Counted from the stretch's first letter, positions 24,641 to 32,532 are shown. The stretch: 37,254 nt of DNA from Oscillospiraceae bacterium (GCA_031262405.1 JAISHS010000029.1:1-37254); one strand, 5' to 3'. Program-made: numbers and translations. Notes: generated from the sequence alone by a model not told the origin.

Positions 24641-25150
24641 TATCAGAGTCTCTTCCAGCGGTACTCTCTGCAAATGTCTGGGCGACGGAGCCGCATCCTC
24701 GGCGGGATAGCCTAGGGGCAGTATCGCCACCGGGATGATGTTATCCGGCAGCTTAAAGACCTCTCTTGTTTTCGCCGGATCAAAAAACATCACCCAGCAG
24801 GTTCCCAGCCCCAGATCATGCGCCGCATACATCAGCTGCGTGGTGACGATGCTGGCGTCCACCTCGCCGCTCGGCGCCCCGTCGAAATCGCGCTTCCAGC
24901 AGACGTCCTTGTCATAGCAGATGATAAGCGCCGCCGGCGCGCCGAAGCGGCACACTGTGCACTGATCGAGCTTTTTCAGCTCCTCCGGCTCGGTGATAAC
25001 CTTAATGCGCTGCGGCTGACTGTTGTGCGCCGTGGGCGAGACCGCGCCGGTCTCGAGAATTTGCCTTAAAATCTCCGGCTCAACCGGCTTGTCGCTGTAT
25101 TTACGCACCGAATACCGATCCCGCGCCAGCTGAATAAATGATTTGCTCAT
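24638..25150 (-). CDS. Nitroreductase-family FMN-dependent oxidoreductase, 170 aa
   Basis: Small flavoprotein. RDRYSVRKYSDKPVEPE (about 11-27) is the FMN phosphate-binding N-terminus of the family, with SPTAHNSQPQRI (38-49) and a C-terminal half DLGLGTCWVMFFDP followed by LPLGYPAEDA. These reduce nitroaromatics, quinones or other acceptors with NAD(P)H; the natural substrate cannot be told from sequence. Ribosome binding site AAAGGAG. The stop lies inside the ATCAATT repeat. Monocistronic, on the strand opposite the VOR operon. Confidence 0.87.
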   Translation of the reverse strand: MSKSFIQLARDRYSVRKYSDKPVEPEILRQILETGAVSPTAHNSQPQRIKVITEPEELKKLDQCTVCRFGAPAALIICYDKDVCWKRDFDGAPSGEVDASIVTTQLMYAAHDLGLGTCWVMFFDPAKTREVFKLPDNIIPVAILPLGYPAEDAAPSPRHLQRVPLEETLI

Positions 25151-25253
25151 AAAAAACTCTCCTTTGTCATATTAGTTCTATTGCTGTGTTGTTGGTATAG
25201 TTTACCACTCTAAAGGCAGAAATTCAACCGTCTTTTGCAGAATTATCAGATCA

Positions 25254-25745
25254 TTAAATAACATAGTCGGCGTTATTAAGCCTGTTCAACAAACTGCGCT
25301 CTATGGAAAGTATGTCATTTCTGTTTGTCAGTTGCCCCTTGCGAACCAAATTCAAATAAGTCATTGCTTTGCTATAAATCACATCTATCAGCGAGTTGGT
25401 TCTTACAATATATGGAGTTGACCCAATATAGTATGAGTGAAGTATGTAATCTTCAGTAACGGGAAACATGTCAGAAATATTGAAAACGCGTTCAACATTG
25501 GCTATTAAGCCTATGTGATAGTAAATGCAGTTACCAACGCCGCGCTTGGTTTCAATCTTTTCGATCTTTCCCTTATATTTTTCAACTTGTGAACTCAGTG
25601 GAATCATCCAATATAAGCCGCTTAAGTACAATGCATAGAAATGCGGGCGGTTCTCTGCTTTATTCCATGACCAGTATTCCGACGGAAAATCACTAAAAAA
25701 CTGATCCTTGATTATGTATAGTCCATGCTCCCGCGGCTTGTCCAT
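25254..25745 (-). CDS. Probable type III toxin-antitoxin endoribonuclease toxin (CptN/ToxN-like), 163 aa
   Basis: The protein begins MDKPREHGLYIIKDQFF and contains ENRPHFYALYLSGLYWMIPLSS (about 36-57) and GNCIYYHIGLIANVERVF. The RPxFYA...GLYWMIPLSS pattern resembles toxins of the CptN/ToxN/AbiQ group, which cut RNA and are neutralised by a repeat RNA. I chose the ATG at 25745 (GAGGGG nine bases upstream); a longer frame from 25823 would run through the terminator and RNA repeat. Upstream are two ~45-nt repeats and an intrinsic terminator, the expected type III layout. The region is clearly more AT-rich than its neighbours, suggesting transfer. The family assignment is from memory of the pattern. 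Confidence 0.65.
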   Translation of the reverse strand: MDKPREHGLYIIKDQFFSDFPSEYWSWNKAENRPHFYALYLSGLYWMIPLSSQVEKYKGKIEKIETKRGVGNCIYYHIGLIANVERVFNISDMFPVTEDYILHSYYIGSTPYIVRTNSLIDVIYSKAMTYLNLVRKGQLTNRNDILSIERSLLNRLNNADYVI

Positions 25746-25762
25746 CTCGATATTCCCCTCAT

Positions 25763-25790
25763 AAAACAAGCCCCTCAAAACGAGGAGCTT
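25763..25790 (-). terminator. Terminator between antitoxin RNA repeats and toxin gene
   Basis: On the minus strand AAGCTCCTC, a GTTTT loop, GAGGGGCTT and then GTTTT. Type III modules use a leaky terminator here to keep antitoxin RNA in excess over toxin mRNA (known for the class; inferred here). Confidence 0.75.
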
Positions 25791-25882
25791 GCATTTTTCA
25801 AGCCTGACACTTATACCCCGCACGCAGGCAAGCGGCCGTCGTTAGCAAGTTGCACTTTTATAAGTCGCTGGCAACAGGCGGC
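25791..25882 (-). ncRNA. Candidate type III antitoxin RNA: two ~45-nt tandem repeats
   Basis: Two consecutive units on the minus strand, 25882-25838 and 25836-25791. Both start GCCGC, carry a TATAA segment in the loop and end with a 5-bp helix followed by TTG. The helix is GTTGC/GCAAC in the first unit (25871-25875 with 25849-25853) and GCCTG/CAGGC in the second (25825-25829 with 25802-25806): different sequence, same pairing. This matches tandem pseudoknot repeats of CptI/ToxI-type antitoxins. The 5' leader also has a 9-bp hairpin (25924-25932 with 25937-25945). Confidence 0.62.
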
Positions 25883-25947
25883 AGTTTCGAACCTCAAAGG
25901 ATAAATTAAAAACTAATCTCCCCTTGTGCAATTCTCATTGCACAATT

Positions 25948-25976
25948 ATTATATGCCAAAACCTTACCTTTGTAAA
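25948..25976 (-). promoter_or_regulatory. Promoter of the toxin-antitoxin module
   Basis: Minus-strand TTTACA (25971-25976), 17-base spacer, perfect TATAAT (25948-25953). The transcript would begin about 60 bases before the first antitoxin repeat. Confidence 0.8.
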
Positions 25977-26018
25977 CTGTCAATTTTGAACAAAACTGTA
26001 GAGTAATATTATCAATAA

Positions 26019-26052
26019 CGTTTTTTCAGCGACCTGTGCGGTGAAAAAACTC
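26019..26052. repeat. Dispersed hairpin repeat, copy 1
   Basis: CGTTTTTTCAGCG followed by CGGTGAAAAAACTC; TTTTTTCA and TGAAAAAA pair. The same unit with a few changes is at 33544-33579. In both places it is followed by sequence with TTCG-, CGAGCGA- or GAGCGAG-type short repeats. The region 26053-26192 holds such GC-rich repeats and no gene. Confidence 0.6.
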
Positions 26053-26192
26053 CTTATCCCCGTATCCCGCAAAAAGTTGGTAGCGAGCCCAAGCCGTCGC
26101 GAGGGCGTTTACAACCGAGCAGGCGACGCGAGCGTGACTTTTTGCGGAAAGGAGGAGCGACGGAATGAGCGAGCGACGGCGTTTTTATAAAT

Positions 26193-26231
26193 AAAAACGT
26201 CGTCGCGAACAATATGCAGTCCGCGACGACG
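26193..26231 (-). terminator. Terminator downstream of tRNA-Trp
   Basis: 10-bp stem CGTCGTCGCG (26198-26207) with CGCGACGACG (26222-26231), followed on the minus strand by TTTTTATTT. It begins directly at the 3' end of the tRNA. Confidence 0.88.
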
Positions 26232-26307
26232 TGGCAGGGGTTGAAGGGATCGAACCCTCGGCCTACGGTTTTGGAGACCGCCGCTCTACCAGCTGAGCTA
26301 AACCCCT
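26232..26307 (-). tRNA. tRNA-Trp (anticodon CCA)
   Basis: 76 nt including an encoded 3' CCA. The acceptor stem AGGGGTT pairs with AACCCCT, the D-arm contains AGCTCAGCTGGTAGAGC, the anticodon loop CTCCAAA lies between CGGT and ACCG (anticodon CCA at loop positions 34-36), and the T-arm contains GGTTCGATCC. All standard features are present. Confidence 0.96.
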
Positions 26308-26402
26308 GTATAATACTAATCACAAAGTCCCGTCCGACTCTCGCCGCCCCGAACTCCGCTTTGGTATTGTAACACCAAAAATCTCGCATTGCAACAGTTT
26401 TT

Positions 26403-27815
26403 TTACCGGGGGGCTTGGATTCGCCGCTTCCCACTAAAGTGCTCGCGCGTCAGCCTTGCCACGACGCCACTCAGAGCCAAAACCGCAACGAGATTCGGAA
26501 TCGCCATCAGCCCGTTAAGCGTGTCGGAAATCGCCCAGACCAGCTCGAGGCGCATCGTCGCCCCGGCGATAACCGCCAGCACGAACACTATCTGATATAT
26601 CTTTATGCTCCGGCTGCCGAAAATAAATTCGCAGCAGCGCGTGCCATATAGCCCCCAGCTGAGAATCGTCGCCAGCGCAAAGAGTGTAATCCCGACCGCG
26701 ATAATCAGCCCACCCGCGCGATTGCCGAAAACCGAGGCAAAGGACGCCGCGTTGAGCGCGGTCGTGGCAAGCTCGCCGTTGCCATAGGGAATAACAACGC
26801 CGCTCGTGAGCAGTGCCAGCGCCGTCATGGTACACAGGACAATCGTGTCCATGAACACCTCAAAAATCCCATACAGCCCCTGCTTTACGGGGTCCCTTTC
26901 GCTCGACGCCGCGTGCGCGATGGGCGCGCTTCCAAGACCGGCCTCGTTGGAGAAAATCCCGCGCTTGACCCCCCAGGCGGCACTCGTCATAAGCGTTATC
27001 CCGACCCCGCCCCCGACGGCGGCCTCCGGCCTAAACGCGCCCTCAAAAATCATCGCGAAGGCCTCGCCCATACGATCAAAATTCATGACGCAAACCATCA
27101 GCGTCGCCAAAATAAACGCCACCGCCATGAACGGCACGAGCGCCCCTGCGACCGCGCCCAGCCGCTTGATTCCGCCCAGCAGCGTCAGCGCGGTTATCGC
27201 AGCGACAGTGAGCCCCACGACCCAGCCGACCGTCGCCGAGAGCGAAAAATCGGCTCTGAACGTCCGGATAACGTGGCTCACGGAGCTTGTGATGGCGCCC
27301 ACCTGAACCGCGTTTCCGATGCCGAGCGCCGCTAAAGCGCCGAAAAAGCTAAACGCCAGAGCCAGAGGTCTCCAGCTCTTGCCCAGACCCTTCACAATGT
27401 AATACATCGGCCCGCCGACCCAGTCGCCGGAGCTGTTGCGCTCGCGATATTTCACCGCCAGAACTACCTCGGCATATTTGGTGCACATCCCGATCAACGC
27501 CGTGACCCAGAGCCAAAAAACCGCCCCCGGTCCCCCGAGCACGATAGCCGCCGTGACTCCGGCGATGTTGCCCGTACCCACGGTCGCCGCAAGCGCCGTC
27601 GAAACCGCCTGAAGCGGCGTCACCTCTCCGCTTCCGGCAGCGTTTTTTTTGAACATCTTCCCCAGAGTGTTGCGCATGGCATAGCCGAAGTGCCGCAGCT
27701 GCACAAAGCCGGTGCGCCAGCTCAAATACAGCCCCGCGCCCGTGATAAACGCCATCATGACAGGACCCCACACAAGGGAGCCTATCGCCTCATTGACCGT
27801 CTCAATTAGTTTCAT
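26403..27815 (-). CDS. AGCS-family amino acid (alanine/glycine):cation symporter, 470 aa
   Basis: Integral membrane carrier with about ten to eleven hydrophobic segments. Family signatures: ETVNEAIGSLVWGPVMM at the N-terminus, AATVGTGNIAGVTAAI (about 74-89), GPGAVFWLWVTALIGMCTKYAEV (95-117), GGPMYYI and KRGIFSNEAGLGSAPIAHA (about 289-307). These carriers import alanine, glycine or related amino acids with Na+ or H+. The specific substrate is not resolved. The ribosome binding site is weak (TAGGT). Monocistronic by appearance. Confidence 0.92.
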   Translation of the reverse strand: MKLIETVNEAIGSLVWGPVMMAFITGAGLYLSWRTGFVQLRHFGYAMRNTLGKMFKKNAAGSGEVTPLQAVSTALAATVGTGNIAGVTAAIVLGGPGAVFWLWVTALIGMCTKYAEVVLAVKYRERNSSGDWVGGPMYYIVKGLGKSWRPLALAFSFFGALAALGIGNAVQVGAITSSVSHVIRTFRADFSLSATVGWVVGLTVAAITALTLLGGIKRLGAVAGALVPFMAVAFILATLMVCVMNFDRMGEAFAMIFEGAFRPEAAVGGGVGITLMTSAAWGVKRGIFSNEAGLGSAPIAHAASSERDPVKQGLYGIFEVFMDTIVLCTMTALALLTSGVVIPYGNGELATTALNAASFASVFGNRAGGLIIAVGITLFALATILSWGLYGTRCCEFIFGSRSIKIYQIVFVLAVIAGATMRLELVWAISDTLNGLMAIPNLVAVLALSGVVARLTREHFSGKRRIQAPR

Positions 27816-27950
27816 AAAATTTACCTACAATCTTTCCGCACATTAGCGGGAACTTTTGCCTGAAACGCTCGTCAAAACAAGCAGCAGTAAGGCGGCTGCA
27901 AAACGAGGCAGTTAAAATTTTCCGCTTTTTATTGCAAATACATATTTTAG

Positions 27951-27979
27951 TTACAACTTGTTTTTATTTTTAGTGTATA
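27951..27979 (+). promoter_or_regulatory. Possible promoter of the DUF1002 gene
   Basis: TTACAA (27951-27956), 17-base spacer, TGTATA (27974-27979). Matches are moderate. The MITE remnant at 28003-28036 would lie in the transcribed leader. Confidence 0.4.
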
Positions 27980-28002
27980 CTAAAAAAGCCGTGGACATTC
28001 CT

Positions 28003-28036
28003 AAGGAACCTCTGGTATAATTAGCTTTGGCGCGGC
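28003..28036 (+). mobile_element. Degenerate end of the 161-bp MITE
   Basis: AAGGAACCTCTGGTATAATT followed by TTGGCGCGGC matches one end of the elements at 14004 and 14401 (GGGAACCTCTG...TGTGGCGCG), then similarity stops. It is a one-ended remnant just upstream of the DUF1002 gene. Confidence 0.6.
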
Positions 28037-28061
28037 ATTTCCAAGAAAGGTAATATTTACT

Positions 28062-28934
28062 ATGAAAAAAATTATTTCTGTTCTTCTTGTACTCACGATT
28101 CTCCTGTCCTTCGGCACGGCCTTTGCCGCCGATGCGGGCGACTCTCGCGCCGTAGTAGGCGCCGACCTGACGGACGAACAGGTCTCGACGGTCTATAACA
28201 CCTTCGGTGTCAGGCGCGGCGACGTCGCCGAGCTGAAGGTCACAAACGCCGAGGAACGCTCATATCTCGACGGTCTGGTGGACAACTCCGTTATCGGCTC
28301 GCGCAGCATCTCCTGCGTGTATGTAGAGCTTCTGCCCGCCGGCGACGGTATGAAGATTGAAGTCTCGAACATCACCTGGTGCACCAAGGAAATGTATATC
28401 AACGCCCTCGCAACCGCCGGTATAACGGACGCTAAGCTCATCATCACCGCGCCCTTCGGCGTCTCGGGCACCGCCGCGCTGACGGGAGTTTACAAGGCCT
28501 ATGAGGACCTAACCGGCGAGAAAATCAGCGAGGAGGCGAAGATGACCAGCACCGAGGAGCTGGTTATAACCGCCGAGATGGCCGACGAAATCGGCGCGAT
28601 TGACGCGACGAAAATCGTAAACGAGCTGAAAAAAATCCTCGCCGAAACGGTCAACATGACCGACGACGAGGTTCGCGCGGAAATTAGGCGCATAGCAAGC
28701 GAGCTCAATGTCTCCATCGGCGACACTATCGTGAATCAGCTGGTTAAGCTCTGCCGCTCGCTGGAGGGTCTGGACGACGCCGAGCTCGAAGCGCGGGTTG
28801 AAGAGGCTCAAAAGACAATTCAAAACCTCGCTAAGGCTCAAACCACGCTGACAAAAATCGGCGAAGCCGTCACCGGCTTCTTCAAATCCATCGGAGATTT
28901 CTTCGCAAATTTATTTGGTGGCAAGAAGGATTAA
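28062..28934 (+). CDS. DUF1002 (YpuA-like) secreted protein, 290 aa
   Basis: Signal peptide (residues 1-23, cleavage near AFA-AD) followed by the DUF1002 pattern: VVGADLTDEQ (31-40), CVYVELLPAGDGMKIEVSNITWCT (about 87-110) and ITAPFGVSGTAALTGVYKAYE. The C-terminal ~100 residues are helical, with amphipathic repeats (about 180-265), ending FFKSIGDFFANLFGGKKD. The function of the family is not established; Bacillus YpuA is the reference. Ribosome binding site AAAGG. Monocistronic, ended by a strong terminator. Confidence 0.87.
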   Translation: MKKIISVLLVLTILLSFGTAFAADAGDSRAVVGADLTDEQVSTVYNTFGVRRGDVAELKVTNAEERSYLDGLVDNSVIGSRSISCVYVELLPAGDGMKIEVSNITWCTKEMYINALATAGITDAKLIITAPFGVSGTAALTGVYKAYEDLTGEKISEEAKMTSTEELVITAEMADEIGAIDATKIVNELKKILAETVNMTDDEVRAEIRRIASELNVSIGDTIVNQLVKLCRSLEGLDDAELEARVEEAQKTIQNLAKAQTTLTKIGEAVTGFFKSIGDFFANLFGGKKD

Positions 28935-28960
28935 AAAAAGCCCCTTCGGGGGCTTTTTTT
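28934..28960 (+). terminator. Terminator of the DUF1002 gene
   Basis: AAAAAAAGCCCC, short TTCG-type loop, GGGGCTTTTTTT; symmetrical, so it can act in both directions. It follows the stop codon immediately. Confidence 0.93.
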
Positions 28961-29084
28961 AAAGATAATAGATAATAAATAAAAAATAATAAATCGTCAA
29001 AGTTGACATAATATAAATATTCAAAAAAATCAAACTTAATATTTTTGAAATATCATTTCTCTTTTTTTTGTAACATCTATTTGG

Positions 29085-29180
29085 TATTCTAAGGATGCAA
29101 GAGACAGTTTGATCTTTTTCGTTTTCTCCTCATCCCTAAACAAATAGGCAAGCGGCTTGTCGCACCGCTTGCCTATTTCG
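29085..29180 (+). ncRNA. Possible small RNA ending in a 14-bp hairpin
   Basis: In the 310-base gap after DUF1002, GGATG near 29093 can pair with CATCC near 29131. A perfect 14-bp stem follows (29142-29155 with 29165-29178), then TTCGTTTG. No open frame fits. The hairpin could equally be a stand-alone terminator or a palindromic repeat. A promoter is not clear. The rest of 28961-29084 is AT-rich with nothing recognised. Confidence 0.28.
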
Positions 29181-29244
29181 TTTGTGGGGTGGCTTTTTAT
29201 TATGTCGCGCTGTGCGCGGCTCTTTAACTATTATTTATTATTTT

Positions 29245-29808
29245 TTATTTATTATCTTGAAGATTTAAAGAAATTGCCTCCTGCAATTTCTTTAAATCTT
29301 CAAACGCCTCCGGTCTGCGGCGGGGGTCGCGCAGAAGCGCCGCTGGGTGATACATCGCCATTATCTTCACGCCATCGCGCTCGGTCCACTGCCCGTGCTC
29401 GACCGAGATTTTAAACGTCGGACTGATGAAGCTCATCGCCGCGATTCGCCCCAGACAGACGATAATCTTCGGCGAGACAAGCCTTATCTGCTCCCTCAGC
29501 CAGGGCAGGCAGGCCTCCTTCTCCGGCTCTAAGGGGTCGCGGTTCTTCGGCGGGCGGCATTTGACCATATTCGCAATATAAATCTTACTCCGGTCAAGCT
29601 CAATAAGCGAGAGCATATCGTCCAGCAGCTTGCCCGCCCGCCCGACGAAGGGCTCCCCCTTCAAATCCTCGGTCTCGCCCGGACCCTCGCCGATGAACAT
29701 CACATCGGCGTTTTCATTTCCCACGCCGAACACAACATTTGTCCGCGTCTCGCACAGCGCACAGCGGCTGCAGCGGGCGCACTCCTCTTTAAGCGTCGTC
29801 CAATCCAT
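29245..29808 (-). CDS. Family 4 uracil-DNA glycosylase (4Fe-4S)
   Basis: About 187 aa. Removes uracil from DNA to start base-excision repair. [30 protein letters not shown] carries two cluster cysteines, followed by [22 protein letters not shown] (catalytic GEGPGxxE motif), [13 protein letters not shown] (third cluster Cys), CLPWL (fourth Cys) and [11 protein letters not shown] near the end. This matches thermophile-type UDG family 4, widespread in Clostridia. An upstream ATG at 29820 is possible; 29808 fits the usual N-terminus. The last 21 or so codons overlap a perfect 21-bp palindrome, so the C-terminus [13 protein letters not shown] may be a recent addition. Confidence 0.9.
   Translation of the reverse strand: MDWTTLKEECARCSRCALCETRTNVVFGVGNENADVMFIGEGPGETEDLKGEPFVGRAGKLLDDMLSLIELDRSKIYIANMVKCRPPKNRDPLEPEKEACLPWLREQIRLVSPKIIVCLGRIAAMSFISPTFKISVEHGQWTERDGVKIMAMYHPAALLRDPRRRPEAFEDLKKLQEAISLNLQDNK
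29257..29303. repeat. Perfect 21-bp inverted repeat in the glycosylase 3' end
   Basis: 29257-29277 and 29283-29303 are exact reverse complements, separated by five bases, within the coding sequence up to the stop. On the minus strand the hairpin is followed by AT-rich sequence without a proper T run. Confidence 0.92.
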
Positions 29809-29853
29809 AGCTCTACCCATCTTTCGTATTTCTTAATTCTCAACTGTCAATTC

Positions 29854-31161
29854 TCAATTTTCAACCGGCTTCGGTCTCTGCAAATGTACGCTGATTCTCG
29901 TGCCCACGTCCTCGAGACTCGCCACGTCAAAATAGCCCCCGTGCCTCTCGACAATCCAGCGCGCGATAGAGAGCCCCAGCCCGCTGCCGCCGGTGGAGCC
30001 GCGCGCGGAGTCGGCACGGTAAAAGCGCTCAAAGATATGCGGAAGACTCTCCGGGCTTATCCCGATGCCGCTGTCCTGAATAACGGCAACCGGCGCGCCG
30101 GAGGCGTCCGTCATCGCGCGCAGGGAAATCTCCCCGCCCTCGGGGGTATACTTCGCGGCGTTGTCCGCCAAAATCCTTATCGCCTGCTTGAGCATCGCGA
30201 GGTCGCCGTTTACCTCGACGGGCGAAGACTCCTTGAAGGTCCAAACGTGCTTGGGGTCTATCATCACCGACTCCTCATAGACCTCCCGCAGCAGCTGCGT
30301 CAGGGAAATCGGCTCAAGCGTCAGCTTCGTTCTGCCGCTGTCCCCGCGCGCTAAGAAGAGCAGCTGCTCAACAAGCGTATTCATGTGCTCCGTCTCTGCC
30401 TTGAGCGCGACGATGGATTCGTCTAAAATCTTCTCGTCGTCCTTGCCCCAGCGGGCGAGCAGATCGGTGTAGCCCTTCATAACGGCGATTGGCGTGCGCA
30501 ACTCGTGCGAAGCATCCGAAACGAAGCGCGTCTGCTGGCTATAGCTGTCGCGGGTTCGTGCGAGAAGCCCGTTAATGGCGTCCTCAATTCCGCGCAGCTC
30601 ACCGTCCCCGGTGTGCAGCGCGGCGTCGGGCGAGACCCCGCTCATGCTCTCAATCGCGCTCTCAAGGCCGTGGAGCTTCTCCGCACCGCCATTGGCCGCG
30701 TGAATCGCGCTCTCGTCGGACAGCTCTAAGGCTCGCCGCGCCATTTTATATAGCGGATCGAGCTGCCGCCGTATCTTAAGGCTCGCTCCGGCTCGGGACA
30801 TAAGCTCAATCAGCCCGTGCAGCAGCCCCAGCATCACGATGGCAAGGATAAGAAAATAAAACTCCTCAGAAGCGTTTACGACGTGAGGAGCCTTGCCCAG
30901 CGCCGTCGCAGTGTAGGTCAAATCGGGCAGAAATATATCCCCGCGGGAAAAGCTAAAGCTCCTGCCCACCCCGTTCCAAAAGGTAAAGATATTATAGTTG
31001 CCCAAATAGGCCGCGTCGTTAATATAGAAAAAGCCCCAAATCGCAAGCGCCAGCGCAAAGAGTCCGGAGAAAAACAGCGCCGCTTTCACGGTTTTAAGCT
31101 GCGAGTCCCTCAGACGGGTGGTTACGGAGGCAGCCCCGCGGGTATTATCATTTTTATTCAT
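29854..31161 (-). CDS. Membrane sensor histidine kinase, 435 aa
   Basis: Two membrane segments (about 26-48 and 101-120) enclose a short external loop of ~50 residues. A linker without a clear HAMP follows, then HisKA with the phosphorylated His219 in FVSDASHELRTPIAVMKGY, and HATPase_c with N box LADNAAKYTPEGG, G1 IQDSGIGI, F box ERFYRAD and G2 GGSGLGLSIARWIVERHGG. Autophosphorylates and passes the phosphate to its partner regulator encoded seven bases upstream. The signal is unknown. The start follows AAGGA inside the end of the regulator gene. Confidence 0.93.
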   Translation of the reverse strand: MNKNDNTRGAASVTTRLRDSQLKTVKAALFFSGLFALALAIWGFFYINDAAYLGNYNIFTFWNGVGRSFSFSRGDIFLPDLTYTATALGKAPHVVNASEEFYFLILAIVMLGLLHGLIELMSRAGASLKIRRQLDPLYKMARRALELSDESAIHAANGGAEKLHGLESAIESMSGVSPDAALHTGDGELRGIEDAINGLLARTRDSYSQQTRFVSDASHELRTPIAVMKGYTDLLARWGKDDEKILDESIVALKAETEHMNTLVEQLLFLARGDSGRTKLTLEPISLTQLLREVYEESVMIDPKHVWTFKESSPVEVNGDLAMLKQAIRILADNAAKYTPEGGEISLRAMTDASGAPVAVIQDSGIGISPESLPHIFERFYRADSARGSTGGSGLGLSIARWIVERHGGYFDVASLEDVGTRISVHLQRPKPVEN

Positions 31162-31167
31162 ATATTC

Positions 31168-31851
31168 TCAATCCTTCAGGACATATCCCACGCCGCGCAC
31201 GGTGTGGATCAGCTCGACGCCGTAGACGTCGTCAAGCTTGCTCCGGAGATATCGCACATATACGTCCACGACATTCGTCTCGCCCATATAGTCATAGCCC
31301 CAGACCTTCTCGATAAAGCTGTCCCGCGTGAGGACGATATTCTTGTTTAGCAGCAGCGTCTCGAGCATATCAAACTCGCGCTTCGTGAGATCGAGCACAT
31401 GCCCGTCATAGGCCGCCGTGCGCGCGGCGGAGCTGAGCGTGAGCTTTCCGCAGGAGAGAAGCTTCTCCCCGTCTCCTGCTTCCCCCTGCGCCTTTTTGCG
31501 CAGGGTTACGCGGATTCTCGCCAACAGCTCCTCTATTGCAAAGGGCTTCGTGACATAGTCGTCCGCGCCCATATCCAGCCCCGAGACCTTGTCCATAACG
31601 GCGTCTCGGGCGGTGAGCATAATAACCGGCACGTCAGAGCTCTTGCGCAGCCTCCGAATGACCTCCAGCCCGCTTAAGCCGGGGAGCATGACGTCAAGCA
31701 AAATAATATCAAAGCCCCCGTCGAGCGCCTTCTCCAGCCCCTCGCGCCCGTCACCGGTCTTCGTCACCACATAGCCCTCGTGCTCCAGCTCAAGCTCCAA
31801 AAACCGCGCTATGCGCTCCTCATCTTCAACTATCAAAACCTTAGTCGCCAT
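31168..31851 (-). CDS. OmpR/PhoB-family response regulator, 227 aa
   Basis: Receiver domain (1-~118) with the acidic pair E9-D10, phospho-acceptor D53 in ILLDVMLPG and the conserved lysine in DDYVTKPF. A C-terminal winged helix follows (about 130-227), with LTKREFDMLETLLLNKN and VWGYDYMGETNVVDVYVRYLRSKLD. Acts as a DNA-binding transcription regulator controlled by the adjacent kinase. Ribosome binding site GAGG. A 13-bp palindrome (31874-31904) just upstream could be its own operator. Confidence 0.94.
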   Translation of the reverse strand: MATKVLIVEDEERIARFLELELEHEGYVVTKTGDGREGLEKALDGGFDIILLDVMLPGLSGLEVIRRLRKSSDVPVIMLTARDAVMDKVSGLDMGADDYVTKPFAIEELLARIRVTLRKKAQGEAGDGEKLLSCGKLTLSSAARTAAYDGHVLDLTKREFDMLETLLLNKNIVLTRDSFIEKVWGYDYMGETNVVDVYVRYLRSKLDDVYGVELIHTVRGVGYVLKD

Positions 31852-31873
31852 AAAATTTTCCTCAGATTACGAC

Positions 31874-31904
31874 TTATTGACACTGAGTCTGTCAGTGTCA
31901 ATAA
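31874..31904. promoter_or_regulatory. 13-bp palindrome upstream of the response regulator
   Basis: TTATTGACACTGA (31874-31886) and TCAGTGTCAATAA (31892-31904) are exact inverted repeats around GTCTG, 23 bases before the regulator start. No T run follows on the minus strand, so it is unlikely to be a good terminator for the DUF4342 gene; an operator is plausible. Confidence 0.5.
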
Positions 31905-31947
31905 ATCTCATTATTTCAATCATGCCTCAGCCTCAGCACGTCCGCAC

Positions 31948-32532
31948 TTATTCGCTCTTACTCTCACCGGCACTCTTTACTTCCTTTTTAATGCTGTCGG
32001 CAACATCGGTCGCCTTGCCCATCACGTTGTTAATTTTGTCCTTCCCGAGATCGGGTCCCGAAAAGCGATAGCGCACGCCGAAGAAGAGGCTGACCACCAT
32101 CAGCGCCAGCACCGTCCCCACGCTGATGAGCAGCAGAATCACGAACACCGTAACCGGCAGCGCAACTATGAGATTGCCCTCCTTGTTATAGAGCTCAAGG
32201 TTGTTGTGGTTGCCCTTGTCGAAAACGCCGCGCAGCCATTCCAGAACGCCGACCGTGGTCTTCTTATACTCCTCGTTCCTCTCGCTCTTCTGCTTCTGAG
32301 CGCCGCCGCTTCCGCCGCCAGACGCTGTGTACTCATATGAGTACTCAAAGCTTTTCTCGTTCTGCGCGCGGGTCGAAAAATTCGCACCTGAACGCACCTT
32401 GCCCTCGGTCTCAAGATTGATAAGCGCGTCGAGAATGTCCCAGTCGGCCTTCTCGAGCGCAGCTTTTGCCTCGGTATAGCTCAGCCCCGTCTTCTCGACC
32501 AGCTTTTCAACAAGCTCTAAATTATCTTTCAT
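31948..32532 (-). CDS. DUF4342 protein with UBA-like N-terminus, 194 aa
   Basis: Residues 1-~45 resemble a UBA/TS-N helical domain (LVEKTGLSYTEAKAALEKADWDILDALINLE). A disordered Gly/Ser/Glu-rich linker follows (about 50-90), then the DUF4342 region VLEWLRGVFDKGNHNNLELYNKEGNLIVALPVTVFVILLLIS with a membrane segment (about 122-145). A charged cytoplasmic tail makes up the rest. Function unknown. Ribosome binding site AGGAGG. It lies upstream of the two-component genes on the same strand, 96 bases away, so co-transcription is possible. Confidence 0.85.
   Translation of the reverse strand: MKDNLELVEKLVEKTGLSYTEAKAALEKADWDILDALINLETEGKVRSGANFSTRAQNEKSFEYSYEYTASGGGSGGAQKQKSERNEEYKKTTVGVLEWLRGVFDKGNHNNLELYNKEGNLIVALPVTVFVILLLISVGTVLALMVVSLFFGVRYRFSGPDLGKDKINNVMGKATDVADSIKKEVKSAGESKSE

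Noticed and set aside
25746-25823. Longer toxin reading frame starting at 25823
   Set aside because: It would include the terminator and part of an antitoxin repeat; the ATG at 25745 has a proper ribosome binding site and a better N-terminus.
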